From Thalassotalea_H castellviae (GTDB taxonomy: Bacteria > Pseudomonadota > Gammaproteobacteria > Enterobacterales > Alteromonadaceae), in contig NZ_JAVRIF010000002.1 in NCBI RefSeq assembly GCF_031846185.1, forward strand, positions 248,001-312,000: a stretch of DNA of 64,000 nucleotides, written 5' to 3'. Shown here piece by piece: positions 52,842-62,857 of this stretch. The position numbers and the translations under genes are program-made. Below the pieces are notes generated by a model. It saw only the letters and a list, made by a program, of their open reading frames with translations. It searched no databases and was not told the DNA's origin. The stretch's first letter is position 1; every line of letters starts with the position of its first letter.

Positions 52842-54128
52842 CTAATTTAACATGGCTAATTGATTATGCTGCACTTGTTCACGCTTAACATATTTATACC
52901 ATTGGCTGGCCATTTTTGCTGAACTGGTAATTTGTTCCGCTTCTTTTAGCGCCGCTAACGATTGTTCAAACTGTGCTAAATTAAAATAACTCATTCCTAT
53001 AATAAGATGCATATCTCCGACTCGATCAATACCGCCTTTTGTCAGGGCACTATCGGCTGATTTGATCGCTAAATGCCAATTTTCAAGGTTTAGATACGCT
53101 TGCGCCAGTTGAGCGTCAAACTTACCGGTTTCATTAATTTCACCGGCCTTAATTAAGGCAGGAATCGCTTTTCTATCATTTTTAGCGGCTAAATACGCTT
53201 GCGCTAACATTTCATAATGACGTTCATTCGCAACAATTCGACCATCAGCAATGGTTTCTTCTAACAAGGTTGCTGCTTTGTAAGGAATGCCATTGAAACG
53301 GTAGAGTTGCGCTAACGTGACAATATCTTGTGCTTTTGTGATATATCCTGCCTGCCATGCAGTTTCCATAGCTGCTAATTGTTTAGCTTCTTGACCGATT
53401 TCACCATACATGCCACTCAGTTGTAACCAATATTCAGGTTTTTCATAATACTTAACTAATGACTCAAGTACTTCTGTCACCTTCTTAGGCTGTTTTAACT
53501 CATAATAATTCGCACGCTGAAGAATTAGCCAATTTTCTTTAGGTAGCTTATTTTTTGACTTAGCTTCATCGATCGCTTTGTTTATTGACGCAAGTGATGG
53601 CGCAAACTGCTTGTCTTGATAATAAACTTGAGCAAACAAGATATGTTGATCTGCCGTTAATTCTTTGGTGTTCACCTGTTGCCACTGCTTAAGGTAAGTC
53701 AATGTTTCACGGTATTTTTGCTGCTGCATTGATAACTGCGCTAATGAGTATAATGTTGATAGTCTTAATGGCTCGGGGATCGCAACTTCAGCAATCACTT
53801 TCTCAAAACTGTCAATGGCAGCATCTAAATCTTCATTGCCGTAATGCATAAAACCATAGAAATTCCATAACATGGCTTTTTCATAGCTATTTAAGCTGTC
53901 AATACGGTTTTCTACTTCACCAAGTACTTCTAAACCTGCTTGCTTTCCTTCTTCATCTGCCAACTTTTGCGCTCTGGCAAGTTGCGCATATACGCGATTA
54001 CGCATCGCCGGAACTTTTACCGATTGCTTAACAGGCTCAGCGGCATAACTTGCTGAAATATTGTTATCTGTCACTGGTAATAGGTACAAGCTTCCCAGAG
54101 CTAACATTGAAATATATAAATTTTTCAT
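52842..54128 (-). CDS. TPR-repeat protein of the TonB system
   Basis: A 428-aa secreted (periplasmic) protein. A signal peptide (about 1-20) precedes a run of tetratricopeptide-like helical repeats across residues 60-410, for example AIDSFEKVIAEVAIPEPLRL, AIKSADSALTKGGIDRV and EQSLAALKEAEQI. It is the last gene of the DUF3450-ExbB-ExbB-ExbD-TonB-TPR set, 24 bp after tonB. In this conserved arrangement the TPR protein is thought to help assemble or regulate the TonB complex, but direct evidence is limited. Confidence 0.82.
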   Translation of the reverse strand: MKNLYISMLALGSLYLLPVTDNNISASYAAEPVKQSVKVPAMRNRVYAQLARAQKLADEEGKQAGLEVLGEVENRIDSLNSYEKAMLWNFYGFMHYGNEDLDAAIDSFEKVIAEVAIPEPLRLSTLYSLAQLSMQQQKYRETLTYLKQWQQVNTKELTADQHILFAQVYYQDKQFAPSLASINKAIDEAKSKNKLPKENWLILQRANYYELKQPKKVTEVLESLVKYYEKPEYWLQLSGMYGEIGQEAKQLAAMETAWQAGYITKAQDIVTLAQLYRFNGIPYKAATLLEETIADGRIVANERHYEMLAQAYLAAKNDRKAIPALIKAGEINETGKFDAQLAQAYLNLENWHLAIKSADSALTKGGIDRVGDMHLIIGMSYFNLAQFEQSLAALKEAEQITSSAKMASQWYKYVKREQVQHNQLAMLN

Positions 54129-54152
54129 TCGTTTTCCTCCGTTTATTTTTAT

Positions 54153-54797
54153 TTAGCCATCAATTTCAAAAGAAATTTTATTTTGTACACCGGCTACTTC
54201 AGTTGGCGTACCATCAACAACACGTGGCTTATATTTAAATTTAAGTGCAGCATCAAGCGCCGCTCTGTCAAAAACCCCTTCAGGTTGTGCTTCAATGACG
54301 ATAGGATCTCGAACTGAGCCATTTTTTGTCACGGTAAATTCAACAATGACATACCCCTCTAAGCCTCGTGATTGAGCACGTCGAGGATATATAGGCGCAA
54401 CTTTTACTATCGGTAAATAATCGCCATCACTACTACCTAAACTAATTCCACCCGTTAATCCTGACGCAGTATCAACTTGTGCGGTAAAGTTGGTGCTCAC
54501 GGCATTGACATTAGGATTAGCTTGCTGCATTTGCGGTTGTTGCATTTGCGGCGGTGGTTGTTTGGGTTGCGGTGGCTTTTGTGGTTTACGATCTTTTTTC
54601 ACGATCGACTCTTCTTTTTTCAGACGAATAAAATCTAGCACGTTGCCACGTGGAGCTTCAGTAAGCACATCATTGCCACCAGCAATCAGTGCTTGCATAC
54701 TCCACAGCAAGGCAAACGTAACTGCAATAGATAACGCGAAGCTAATGCCATATCGCCCGATATTATTTAAGCGAATATTGTTTAAGTTAGTATTCAT
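54153..54797 (-). CDS. tonB: TonB family energy transducer
   Basis: A 214-aa protein linking inner-membrane ExbB-ExbD to outer-membrane receptors. One N-terminal transmembrane helix (about 16-35) is followed by a proline/glutamine-rich periplasmic span (residues about 70-95). The C-terminal TonB domain (YPRRAQSRGLEGYVIVEFTV and FKYKPRV) completes it. It belongs to the short TonB2 type used with ExbB1/ExbB2 systems. Its neighbours on the operon supply the other parts. Confidence 0.92.
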   Translation of the reverse strand: MNTNLNNIRLNNIGRYGISFALSIAVTFALLWSMQALIAGGNDVLTEAPRGNVLDFIRLKKEESIVKKDRKPQKPPQPKQPPPQMQQPQMQQANPNVNAVSTNFTAQVDTASGLTGGISLGSSDGDYLPIVKVAPIYPRRAQSRGLEGYVIVEFTVTKNGSVRDPIVIEAQPEGVFDRAALDAALKFKYKPRVVDGTPTEVAGVQNKISFEIDG

Positions 54798-54805
54798 CGG
54801 TTTTG

Positions 54806-55219
54806 TTAAACCTCTTGTGCGGCAATAGAAACGTCAAATACACCGGCCGCTCTTGCTGAGTCCATCACTTTAATCAAGATATCGGTCGTGGCTTTTTGAT
54901 CCGCTTGAATCACTACCGTACCTTGTGGGTTTTCTGCTTTTAATCGCTCGATATTAGCTTGTACAGCACGTACATCGACTTTTCGCTTATTGATCCAAAT
55001 ATCGCCTTTATCACTAATGGCAACTAATATATTTGCTCGTTCTTTCTTAACAGCAGTCGCCGCTTCTGGGCGATTCACTTCAATACCGGCTTCTTTGACA
55101 AAAGACGCGGTCACAATAAAAAAGATCAATAAGATGAAAACAACATCCAACATCGGCGTCATATTTATTTCTTCAGCTTCTTCTTGCTCTTGTAACACTT
55201 TTGATAATTGAGAACGCAT
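54806..55219 (-). CDS. exbD: Biopolymer transport protein ExbD
   Basis: A 137-aa inner-membrane protein of the proton channel driving TonB. An N-terminal cytoplasmic stretch EEAEEINMTPMLDVVFILLIFF contains the family's conserved Asp in the single helix, needed for proton flow. A periplasmic domain follows. It is 8 bp upstream of tonB. Confidence 0.94.
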   Translation of the reverse strand: MRSQLSKVLQEQEEAEEINMTPMLDVVFILLIFFIVTASFVKEAGIEVNRPEAATAVKKERANILVAISDKGDIWINKRKVDVRAVQANIERLKAENPQGTVVIQADQKATTDILIKVMDSARAAGVFDVSIAAQEV

Positions 55220-55286
55220 GTTCTTAATCCTTACACTTTGTTAACTATTTTTATTAATGGCTCTTCTACTTTGACTAACTTGCTAA

Positions 55287-55814
55287 TTAGTGAGCCATTG
55301 GCAATGAGTCTTCCATTTGTTCAGTACGACGTTTAGTTTTTCTTTGTAACCAAGTCACCATAAAAACACCGGATAATGATCCCACCATACCTGCCATAGT
55401 TGGAATAGTGGCACGAGAAACACCTGATGCCATAGAACGAGCATTACCACTGCCCGAAATTGCCATCACATCAAACACTTCAATCATGCCAGTCACTGTT
55501 CCCAATAAACCCAGTAGTGGACATAACACCACCAAACTTTGAATGATGGCGACATTATTATTGAGTAATTCTGTGATGCGAGACACTTGGGCGATGCGTA
55601 TTTGTTCCGCATTCCACGAATGTCGCTCTGCTCTATTTTGCCAATCGGCAATCATCTCGTTTCTAATATCTTTATAACTTTTCAAAAAGAAATATAAACG
55701 TTCAAAAATGAGCAACCACATTAAACAAATAACACCTGCGATGACGGTCAATACTTGACCGCCCGTATCAAGAAACTCACGAATGCTATTCATCATGTCG
55801 ATGAATAAAACCAT
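55287..55814 (-). CDS. exbB: ExbB/TolQ/MotA-family proton channel subunit, short form
   Basis: A 175-aa inner-membrane protein with three hydrophobic helices. The conserved segments are LLGLLGTVTGMIEVF near residue 95 and ATIPTMAGMVGSLSGVF near 135, as in ExbB/TolQ. It is the second of two ExbB genes in the operon, starting 3 bp after the longer one with a ggag ribosome site. Confidence 0.92.
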   Translation of the reverse strand: MVLFIDMMNSIREFLDTGGQVLTVIAGVICLMWLLIFERLYFFLKSYKDIRNEMIADWQNRAERHSWNAEQIRIAQVSRITELLNNNVAIIQSLVVLCPLLGLLGTVTGMIEVFDVMAISGSGNARSMASGVSRATIPTMAGMVGSLSGVFMVTWLQRKTKRRTEQMEDSLPMAH

Positions 55815-55817
55815 GAC

Positions 55818-57194
55818 TTACGCTCCTTTCTCAGCAGGTTCTGCCATTTCAGCACGCTCTGCAATAATGCCAGCACTTTGTTGCTGTAAAACATTAATGA
55901 TGCCGCGTGAACGAGTATTAAGCAGCGTAGAAATAAATACCATTGGAATTGCCACTACTAGACCCAATACTGTAGTAACAAGCGCTTGTGAGATGCCGCC
56001 TGCCATTAATTTTGGATCACCCGTACCAAATAATGTGATGGCTTGGAAAGTATTGATCATCCCGGTCACGGTACCCAACAAACCAATTAGAGGCGCGACA
56101 ACAGAAACTATTTTAATCAAGGTTAATCGGCTCGTAAGTACAGGCACTTCTTTTAAAATACGTTCAGATAATTTCAATTCAAGCGTCTCAGTATCCGCAT
56201 CAAGATTATTATCTTTAACGAGCATCACACGACCTAACGGGTTATCGTCTGAGGCAACTGATGTTTTTAATTGACGATTTACTTTATTGCCAATGAAGAA
56301 TAATGAAATAAAACGCTCTAAAGCAATGAGAAGTCCAATAACACCTAACGCAATAATCACGTTACCTACCGGACCACCTTGTTCAATACGCTCTTGTGTA
56401 TCAGGAGCTTGAACTAACAACCCTAAAATCGAACCGCCTGTTGGGTCTAAAGCAAATGGAACGGCGCCAGTATTGGCTTGTGTTAACTCGGCTGCGCTCT
56501 CTAAATATCGATTTGATGGTTGTCTAATAAGCTCAGCAATAGAACCTGTTTCATCAATATATTCTAAATATTTGCCGTTTGAGACTAAGTTAAAACCACC
56601 AACGCGAATCACGTCACTTTGAACTTTTTCACCATTTGCAGCCACAACCTGTGCACTAAATTTATGCACTTTACCGCTTTCAGTCATTTCACGTTGAAGC
56701 TCAAACCATAAGCGCTCAATTTCTTCGATAGAAGCAAGCTTTGAACTTGAACCCATACTTTGTGCAAATTCATCTAGAAACTTCCCTCGACCAGGAATTT
56801 GCGCAGAAATAGTAGATGTTTGAAATTTACTTCTCGTATCGCCGGCCACTTGTTGCAGTACACCAAACAGTTCTTTTAATTCACCCATTCGCTTATTTAA
56901 CGCGTCGGTTTTATTGGCAATATCTACTTCATTAACTTGATACGTATTTTCAAGTTCAGTACTTTTTGCAACCGCTTGCTCTCTTGAGGTAATAGCCTGT
57001 TTTAACAGTTGATCTTGTTGCGATTTTTTTGCCATAAACTCAGCTTCACGTTCGATATTTTGCTGAGTTTGAGCAATTTGACCTTTTTCAAGTTGCTTTA
57101 ATAAGTCATCTAGGTTTGTGGCTTGTTGTGCATTGGCCGTTAAAACAAAAGAACATAGCGCAATTGATGTAAAAAATTTATTAAGTGTTTTCAT
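55818..57194 (-). CDS. exbB: ExbB-family proton channel subunit with long periplasmic N-terminal region
   Basis: A 458-aa protein. A signal peptide (about 1-22, ending TANAQQ) is followed by a coiled-coil-rich region of about 100 aa and a beta domain. The C-terminal MotA/TolQ/ExbB channel (residues about 270-440, with three transmembrane helices) has PLIGLLGTVTGMINTF and LVTTVLGLVVAIPMV. This long form, paired with a short ExbB and a DUF3450 protein, is the usual set in Vibrio and Alteromonadales TonB2-type systems. Confidence 0.92.
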   Translation of the reverse strand: MKTLNKFFTSIALCSFVLTANAQQATNLDDLLKQLEKGQIAQTQQNIEREAEFMAKKSQQDQLLKQAITSREQAVAKSTELENTYQVNEVDIANKTDALNKRMGELKELFGVLQQVAGDTRSKFQTSTISAQIPGRGKFLDEFAQSMGSSSKLASIEEIERLWFELQREMTESGKVHKFSAQVVAANGEKVQSDVIRVGGFNLVSNGKYLEYIDETGSIAELIRQPSNRYLESAAELTQANTGAVPFALDPTGGSILGLLVQAPDTQERIEQGGPVGNVIIALGVIGLLIALERFISLFFIGNKVNRQLKTSVASDDNPLGRVMLVKDNNLDADTETLELKLSERILKEVPVLTSRLTLIKIVSVVAPLIGLLGTVTGMINTFQAITLFGTGDPKLMAGGISQALVTTVLGLVVAIPMVFISTLLNTRSRGIINVLQQQSAGIIAERAEMAEPAEKGA

Positions 57195-57203
57195 GATAAA
57201 GCC

Positions 57204-57992
57204 TTATTCTGCTGAATCTTGTGCGATTGGCACAATAATAAGATCGGGGGCAAGCTGCTTACGTGCAATACGAAGTGCTTTATTAATATCGGTACGGTAA
57301 TCAGCGGCTAAAGGCTTCCATGACTGGCTAGCTTTATCCCACATACCCATTTTTTCACCATCTCGCGTTTGATAAACAAAACTCACTCGACCAATACGAA
57401 GAAAATCAACGTCTCTTTCTATGCCATCCACTAATTGAGTACCACTGTAAACTTCGATAGTGCGGCCATAATCTACTTCTACTTGATATGCCTCTAAAAC
57501 TCTGCGAAATTTTTCAGCAACCGAGACATCAGCTTGTTCAAGTAATTTTTCTAAATCTGCCGTTCTTTTACTGCGCTCTTCGGGTAAAAAAGGCACATCT
57601 AAGCGTACAAAGGTAATTAAGGTTTCTATCATTCTTGCCATTAAAGGAGAGATTTGGCGTTCAATGATGCTGACTTGCTCCATCGAGGTTGCTAACTGTT
57701 GAAGTTCGGTTAGTTGATTATTTAATTGCGCCTGCATCTGTTTGTTGTAAACATTTAATCCATCAATTTCTTTATTAACTACTTTAAATTGTTGTAGTTT
57801 TGACTGAATTTGTTCATTGATTTTGTCGACCTTTTGCTGAGAAACATTGGCCGATTGATTAATTTTTTTACCGGCATTAACCACTTTGTTTAATTCTTCG
57901 TCTGAAGAAGTGTAGCCCATTGAATATCCATACATTGAAAAGGCTGACATGCTTATAAACAAACTTGTTTGTGCCCATTTTGTGACTTTCAT
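57204..57992 (-). CDS. DUF3450 periplasmic protein of the TonB operon
   Basis: A 262-aa protein. A signal peptide (about 1-25) precedes a long coiled coil (residues about 35-105, KINEQIQSKLQQFKVVNKEI) and a compact C-terminal domain (RLDVPFLPEERSKRTADL and onward). It matches DUF3450 (TonB2-associated) in length and motif. It is first in the operon, 9 bp from the long ExbB. Its exact role in energising the receptor is not established. Confidence 0.85.
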   Translation of the reverse strand: MKVTKWAQTSLFISMSAFSMYGYSMGYTSSDEELNKVVNAGKKINQSANVSQQKVDKINEQIQSKLQQFKVVNKEIDGLNVYNKQMQAQLNNQLTELQQLATSMEQVSIIERQISPLMARMIETLITFVRLDVPFLPEERSKRTADLEKLLEQADVSVAEKFRRVLEAYQVEVDYGRTIEVYSGTQLVDGIERDVDFLRIGRVSFVYQTRDGEKMGMWDKASQSWKPLAADYRTDINKALRIARKQLAPDLIIVPIAQDSAE

Positions 57993-58154
57993 ATTAAAAC
58001 CCTAAAAGTAGATGTTCTGCACTATTTGATACATTGTTTTGATAGCGCGATTACTAGTAAAAATATTATCTTTACTAGTTTGATAGATTACTGGGGATGA
58101 ATTTTAATAACGAAGTGTTACACTAATGTTTCACTAATATTGCAACTTTATTAA

Positions 58155-58172
58155 ATGACAAAAAAGTGACAT
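58155..58172 (-). promoter_or_regulatory. Candidate Pho box upstream of the TonB energiser operon
   Basis: On the plus strand atgacaa (58155) and gtgacat (58166) form an 11-bp direct repeat, the inverse of the PhoB site CTGTCAT-N4-CTGTCAT. It lies about 160 bp before the DUF3450 start. A further degenerate 11-bp repeat (ttacactaatg, tttcactaata) is at about 58119-58140. Confidence 0.5.
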
Positions 58173-58238
58173 TTTTCTTACAGTTAAAAGCATGCCGTGC
58201 AATATTTAATAGCTGACATAAAAGATCGATATCGAATA

Positions 58239-58262
58239 AAAACCCGTCATGCGACGGGTTTT
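58239..58262 (-). terminator. Terminator after the TonB receptor gene
   Basis: Arms aaaacccgtc (58239-58248) and gacgggtttt (58253-58262) with a 4-nt loop. The minus-strand reading runs into a T-tract (gggtttttattc). It is about 28 bp beyond the receptor's stop. Confidence 0.85.
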
Positions 58263-58289
58263 ACTCATTAAATTTATCTGGCGATAAAC

Positions 58290-60977
58290 TTAAAAGTCGT
58301 AGGTATAACTTAAACTAATTGATGTACCTATTTCTTTTTCACGTACGGCAATATCTGATTGAGTCACTTCTAGAGATTCATCTAAAAGGTTTTTCACTTT
58401 TAATTTGATCTGTGAGTTAAAATCAGGGTAGTACGTATATACTAAATCCAGTGCATGGAAAGGTTGTTCAAGAGCGTCCTCTCGACCACCTACACCAGAA
58501 GCAATAATGCGCTCACCAAAAACATTGTAAACCAATGAACCTGAGTGATTACCATCAGCTGAATCATAGTTTAATTGTAAATTTACTACGTATTCTGAAT
58601 GACCACTCATACGTTTAGTAGGGTTTGTTAAGTTACCTGCTAAGGCTGGATCTATGCTGACTTCTGAATCACTTAAGGTAATATTACCTGAGGTAAAGAA
58701 TCCGTCGGCAACTTTCACTAAGTCAACCATCCATTCAAACTCAACACCTTGCACTTCACCTGTTTCGCCATTAACAAAGGTGGCTGAATAATCTTCATCA
58801 CCTACTTGTAAAACGGTTTCAATGGGAGATTCAATGTCTTTATAAAACGCAGCAACGGTATAGCTGTTACCATTATCAGCGTAATATTCATAACGTAAAT
58901 CGTAGTTTTTAATTGGACTACTTTCTAAGCCAACACGACCAAAGGTTCTGATATCAGTTAGAGGATCATAGTAGGCTACCGGCACAACTTCACGTAGATC
59001 AGGCCTTACGATAGTTTCACCGTAGCTCGCGCGAATTTGATATTTTTCATTCGCCAAATATGTAAACGCAAGCGATGAAAATAAATCATCCGTAAAAATA
59101 CTACCGGCTTCAATTTTCTCTGGCGCCCAAAAGATATTGAGATCTTCTTGACCAAAAATTAAACTAGAGGTACCCACCGAAGTTTGTTTAAACTCTTCAT
59201 AACGGACACCACCACTGACTCTAAACTTATTATCAATAATGACATCAAAAGCGCCGTATGCCGCATCAATCTTTTGCGCAGCAATATAGTCATCAGCATC
59301 AGGGGCTGAAGGTTCGTTAAAATCAACTAATATACGTTGACCCGAAATAAATGAGTCACTTAAATAGCCACTATTTGAGAGTGGCGATTGTGAACCATCA
59401 TTAATTTCGATACCAGAACCTGATTTATTATGAACAGCAAAACTTGACGTTGTATAATTACGGCCACGGTCTGAAAAGTCATAACCGGCTTTAAATTCTA
59501 ATTCAAAACCTTTTGCATAAATAGGTAACGTAAGGTTACCGCCGTATGAATTAACTCTGTCTTCCATATCCGTATATGAATATACAGCTCTGTTGTCATC
59601 ACCGGTTATGGTTGAATTTGCATAGCTACCATTGGTGAAGTTATCTCTAAAATTATATTTACTGCTAAACGGGATTTCTGTTTCAGCTTTAGACCGGGTA
59701 TATTGCCAATCAAAACCTAATCCCCAATAATCAACAAAGGTATGCTGACCCAATAATTGAGAAACATGTAAAGTGCGTTCTTCATAATCAAATTCATGAA
59801 CACGATTTGCTCTATCGTCAACTGCCACGGTATAAATGGTACTACCGCCAGCACTTTCAACTTGTGAAACTTCTACTTCATCTTCGTTATCAACTAAATA
59901 GAGGTTGTTCCAAGAAATTGAATGATTATCAAGCTTATAACCTAAGTTTAATACGCCGCTATAACGTTCATTTTCAGTGGTTTCTGTTGAATGCTTAACG
60001 GTATTGAAACAAGAACTTGCAACATCTTCTGCCGTGGCTAAGGTAGTGGAACAATCCGCTTCAACATCTTGTGCAATTACCGAAGTTTTCTTTTCAGCTG
60101 AATCCCACTTAGTTTCATAAGCGATAGATGCTAGGAAGCCCAATTGACCACCAAAATAATTTTCATCAAAGCTATTACCAATATGTGCTTTTATATTGTA
60201 AGCAGGATCTAATGATTCTTCTGAAATCACTAAATCTCTTGGTAATGAACTTAACAAGCCATTATTTATTGCAATAGCTTGTTCTGAAACGGTTTGGCTT
60301 TCAGTATCAGTTAAATTTGAACGCTTGATAATATTGTCAATGGTAAAACGACCACGATAATCAACAATCGCATTCTTCAAGGCTGTTGAAATACCACCGC
60401 TTGGGCGATTATACGTTAAGCCGTCACTGGCACTGGTATCATGTGCTAAACCAATTTCAATGCTTGAGGTGAAGTCACTTGGTACTGATTTAGTTCGGAT
60501 ATCAATAGCACCACCACCAAAAGCGGCCGGCATATTGGCTGAAAATGCTTTTTGAACCGCCATACTTTCAATGATACTTGAAGGGATAATATCAAGCGGT
60601 ACCACATTACGTGTTAAATCAGGACTTGGGATATTAGCGCCGTTTAATCGAGCACTTGAGTAACGCTCACCCAAACCACGTACATAAATAAACTTGCCAT
60701 CAACCAGTGTTAAACCAGTAACACGTTTAAGCGCTGAAGCGGCATCACTATCACCCGTTCTAGACATCTGCTCTGCGCCAAGAATGTCAGCGACAAAAGC
60801 TTGGTTTTTTCGTTCAGCAATTACCGCAGCAGCACTACCTTGCAAACGAGTTGCTTTTGCTACAACTTCTTCCATCACCTGTTGCTCTTCTTCTTGAGCA
60901 ATAGCAACGCTAGTATAGCTGAACAAACCTAGCCCCACAGCAACAGCGAGCTTTTGGAGTTTATATTGATTTGTCAT
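58290..60977 (-). CDS. TonB-dependent receptor, probably for a phosphate-linked substrate
   Basis: An 895-aa outer-membrane receptor. A signal peptide (about 1-27, ending SVAIAQE) is followed by a plug domain with a TonB-box-like MEEVVAKA start and DGKFIYVRGLGERYSSARLNG, GAIDIRTKSVP. A large barrel ends in SISLSYTYDF. The ligand cannot be read from the sequence. The PstS gene, the Pho-box-like site and the beta-helix lipoprotein nearby suggest phosphorus or organophosphate uptake. The TonB energiser operon lies immediately downstream. An agg ribosome site precedes the ATG, after a strong terminator of the lipoprotein gene. Confidence 0.88.
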   Translation of the reverse strand: MTNQYKLQKLAVAVGLGLFSYTSVAIAQEEEQQVMEEVVAKATRLQGSAAAVIAERKNQAFVADILGAEQMSRTGDSDAASALKRVTGLTLVDGKFIYVRGLGERYSSARLNGANIPSPDLTRNVVPLDIIPSSIIESMAVQKAFSANMPAAFGGGAIDIRTKSVPSDFTSSIEIGLAHDTSASDGLTYNRPSGGISTALKNAIVDYRGRFTIDNIIKRSNLTDTESQTVSEQAIAINNGLLSSLPRDLVISEESLDPAYNIKAHIGNSFDENYFGGQLGFLASIAYETKWDSAEKKTSVIAQDVEADCSTTLATAEDVASSCFNTVKHSTETTENERYSGVLNLGYKLDNHSISWNNLYLVDNEDEVEVSQVESAGGSTIYTVAVDDRANRVHEFDYEERTLHVSQLLGQHTFVDYWGLGFDWQYTRSKAETEIPFSSKYNFRDNFTNGSYANSTITGDDNRAVYSYTDMEDRVNSYGGNLTLPIYAKGFELEFKAGYDFSDRGRNYTTSSFAVHNKSGSGIEINDGSQSPLSNSGYLSDSFISGQRILVDFNEPSAPDADDYIAAQKIDAAYGAFDVIIDNKFRVSGGVRYEEFKQTSVGTSSLIFGQEDLNIFWAPEKIEAGSIFTDDLFSSLAFTYLANEKYQIRASYGETIVRPDLREVVPVAYYDPLTDIRTFGRVGLESSPIKNYDLRYEYYADNGNSYTVAAFYKDIESPIETVLQVGDEDYSATFVNGETGEVQGVEFEWMVDLVKVADGFFTSGNITLSDSEVSIDPALAGNLTNPTKRMSGHSEYVVNLQLNYDSADGNHSGSLVYNVFGERIIASGVGGREDALEQPFHALDLVYTYYPDFNSQIKLKVKNLLDESLEVTQSDIAVREKEIGTSISLSYTYDF

Positions 60978-61000
60978 TTCTTTTTCCTAATTCAGTTCAA

Positions 61001-61036
61001 TAAAAAGGCGCCTTTAATAAATTAAGTGGCGCCTTA
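61001..61036 (-). terminator. Terminator between the lipoprotein and receptor genes
   Basis: Arms aaggcgcc (61005-61012) and ggcgcctt (61028-61035) pair over a 15-nt loop. Read on the minus strand, five Ts follow the stem. It sits 15 bp after the lipoprotein stop and upstream of the receptor, so it may attenuate transcription into the receptor. Confidence 0.75.
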
Positions 61037-61051
61037 TTAAATGGTTGGTAT

Positions 61052-62653
61052 TTAGTCGTTGTTAGCTGCAGTAACTGCTGCTTCAACCCACTGATACCAA
61101 GCTGAACTAGTGTCTTGGTCTGATACAGCACCGATATAGTCAACTGTATCGAAGAAGCTTGAATCTAAACCAGATAAATCGTTAGCTGAAATAGTCACAT
61201 CGGTAGAGCTAGTGTTAGTTGAGAAACCATCCGCAGAAATTACATCAGCATCGCCACCTACACGTTGGTTTACACCACCGTTTTCATACCATTGCTCAAC
61301 TGACATATTTGCCGGCATTTGAGTAGCGTCAGCAAATTCAGATGCACAAGCTAATACTGAGTTGTTGAAAGTGATTTCAGCTGCATTTTTCAAACCGTCT
61401 GATGAAAACGCGATACAGTCTGTACCATTTGAAGCATCAGTTTTAACATCTAACACGTTGTAATAATTCGTTTTGATTGAATCATCAAACTTATGAGCTG
61501 TTGAAGGGTCACCATCACGTACTGACGAACCATCGGTAGTAATTACCGTTACATTTGCAATAGTTGGGAAAGATGCAGGTGCGTCACTGTAATCGTCACC
61601 GCCATTTTTCTCACCATCTGTTTCAAAACCATTGTTACCCATGTATGCAGTCGCGCCATCACGTGTAGTTACTGTACCGTGTTGAATAAATAAGAATTGA
61701 GCGCTACCTTGCCAGCCTGCATCGATATCGATGGCATCATCTTGCGTATCTGTTACTACGATATGTTTGATGTTTGAAGCACCACCGAAAAACTCGATAC
61801 CATCATCAAAACCTTGGTGAATATGAAGATAATCAAACGAAGAACCTGAACCAACAGCGTTTAGTGTTAATGAGTTCAAATCATCACCTTCACCACCTAC
61901 GCGAGGACCAGAACCAGCATACCAAATTTTTGCCCATTTGATGTTACCGCTTCCGTCAGTATTATCATTACCACCAAAGTAACTCGTAATACCTTCTGAA
62001 CCAACATCACAAGTGCTTGCAGCACGTTGAGCATTAGTACATTGGTTCGTTAAACCGTTACCGTTAATGATGATTCCGCCCCAATCAGCGTATTGTGCAC
62101 CATTACCTTCAAGATCATGACGATCATAAGCAAATGCAGAAGTAAAAGTGACTGGCTTAGCAGCAGTACCTACCGCTTGAATTTTCGCGCCACGTGCAAT
62201 ACGAATAATCGCTTCACCCGATTTAAATGCTAATGTAGCACCAGGTTTAACCGTCATAGTAGGACCATTTACTGGCACTTCAAAACCTTCTGATTTACGG
62301 CCATCAGCACCAATTAATAACGCATCTTCAAACACATGAATACCACCATTAGGTAATTCTTCAAACGTAAGGTTTGCTGTAATAGAGATGTTTTTGCTGG
62401 CAAATGAGTCATTGTATAAACAATCTAAACCGTCAAAAGCACCTTCTACTGTACCGGCTTCAGTTTCATAACTTGTACATTCAACGGTTTCAGTTGCACC
62501 ATTATCAACAGTATTATTTGAGTTATTGACACTGTTGTCAGTTGTTGAACTATTGTCATTTACTGTAGGGGTGATCTGAATATCGCCACCACAACCAACT
62601 AATGTTAAAGCACATGCTATCGCGCTTACTTTGAATAGTGATTTCATTTGCAT
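61052..62653 (-). CDS. Beta-helix-like surface lipoprotein upstream of the TonB receptor
   Basis: A 533-aa protein I cannot assign. The signal ends in a lipobox (LTLVGCGG, Cys about residue 21) and is followed by an asparagine/threonine/serine-rich linker (about 30-52). The remainder is beta-helix-like, with repeated short strands and turns (GATLAFKSGEAIIRIARGAKI, WGGIIINGNGL, WAKIWYAGSGPRVGGEGDDL, FDDGIEFFGGASNIKHIVV). It has few cysteines, in pairs. Several Asp/Gly-rich turns could bind calcium. It resembles secreted proteins found beside receptors in phosphate-limited marine bacteria, but that is an inference. The candidate Pho box is about 205 bp upstream of the ATG. Confidence 0.7.
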   Translation of the reverse strand: MQMKSLFKVSAIACALTLVGCGGDIQITPTVNDNSSTTDNSVNNSNNTVDNGATETVECTSYETEAGTVEGAFDGLDCLYNDSFASKNISITANLTFEELPNGGIHVFEDALLIGADGRKSEGFEVPVNGPTMTVKPGATLAFKSGEAIIRIARGAKIQAVGTAAKPVTFTSAFAYDRHDLEGNGAQYADWGGIIINGNGLTNQCTNAQRAASTCDVGSEGITSYFGGNDNTDGSGNIKWAKIWYAGSGPRVGGEGDDLNSLTLNAVGSGSSFDYLHIHQGFDDGIEFFGGASNIKHIVVTDTQDDAIDIDAGWQGSAQFLFIQHGTVTTRDGATAYMGNNGFETDGEKNGGDDYSDAPASFPTIANVTVITTDGSSVRDGDPSTAHKFDDSIKTNYYNVLDVKTDASNGTDCIAFSSDGLKNAAEITFNNSVLACASEFADATQMPANMSVEQWYENGGVNQRVGGDADVISADGFSTNTSSTDVTISANDLSGLDSSFFDTVDYIGAVSDQDTSSAWYQWVEAAVTAANND

Positions 62654-62857
62654 TTCTTTTTGCTCCGAAGATATATAGTTTTAAATGTGTTCAAACTGGC
62701 TAAATGAAGATTTATCATGGTTTTCTCTCTTTGTTTTTTTTAGTAACAAAGACATCAAAAAAACTTCATTTAGACAGCTTGACTAAAAGTTGTAGCTATC
62801 CTACTGGGGAAAAATGACAGAAATGTTTTAGAAATATGTAGTTTTTGTTGCTAAAGA

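Noticed and set aside
54490..54828. Cysteine- and glycine-rich plus-strand frame opposite tonB
   Set aside because: The CCICGCC-type repeats are just the complement of the proline/glutamine-rich TonB linker. The coding strand is clearly tonB.
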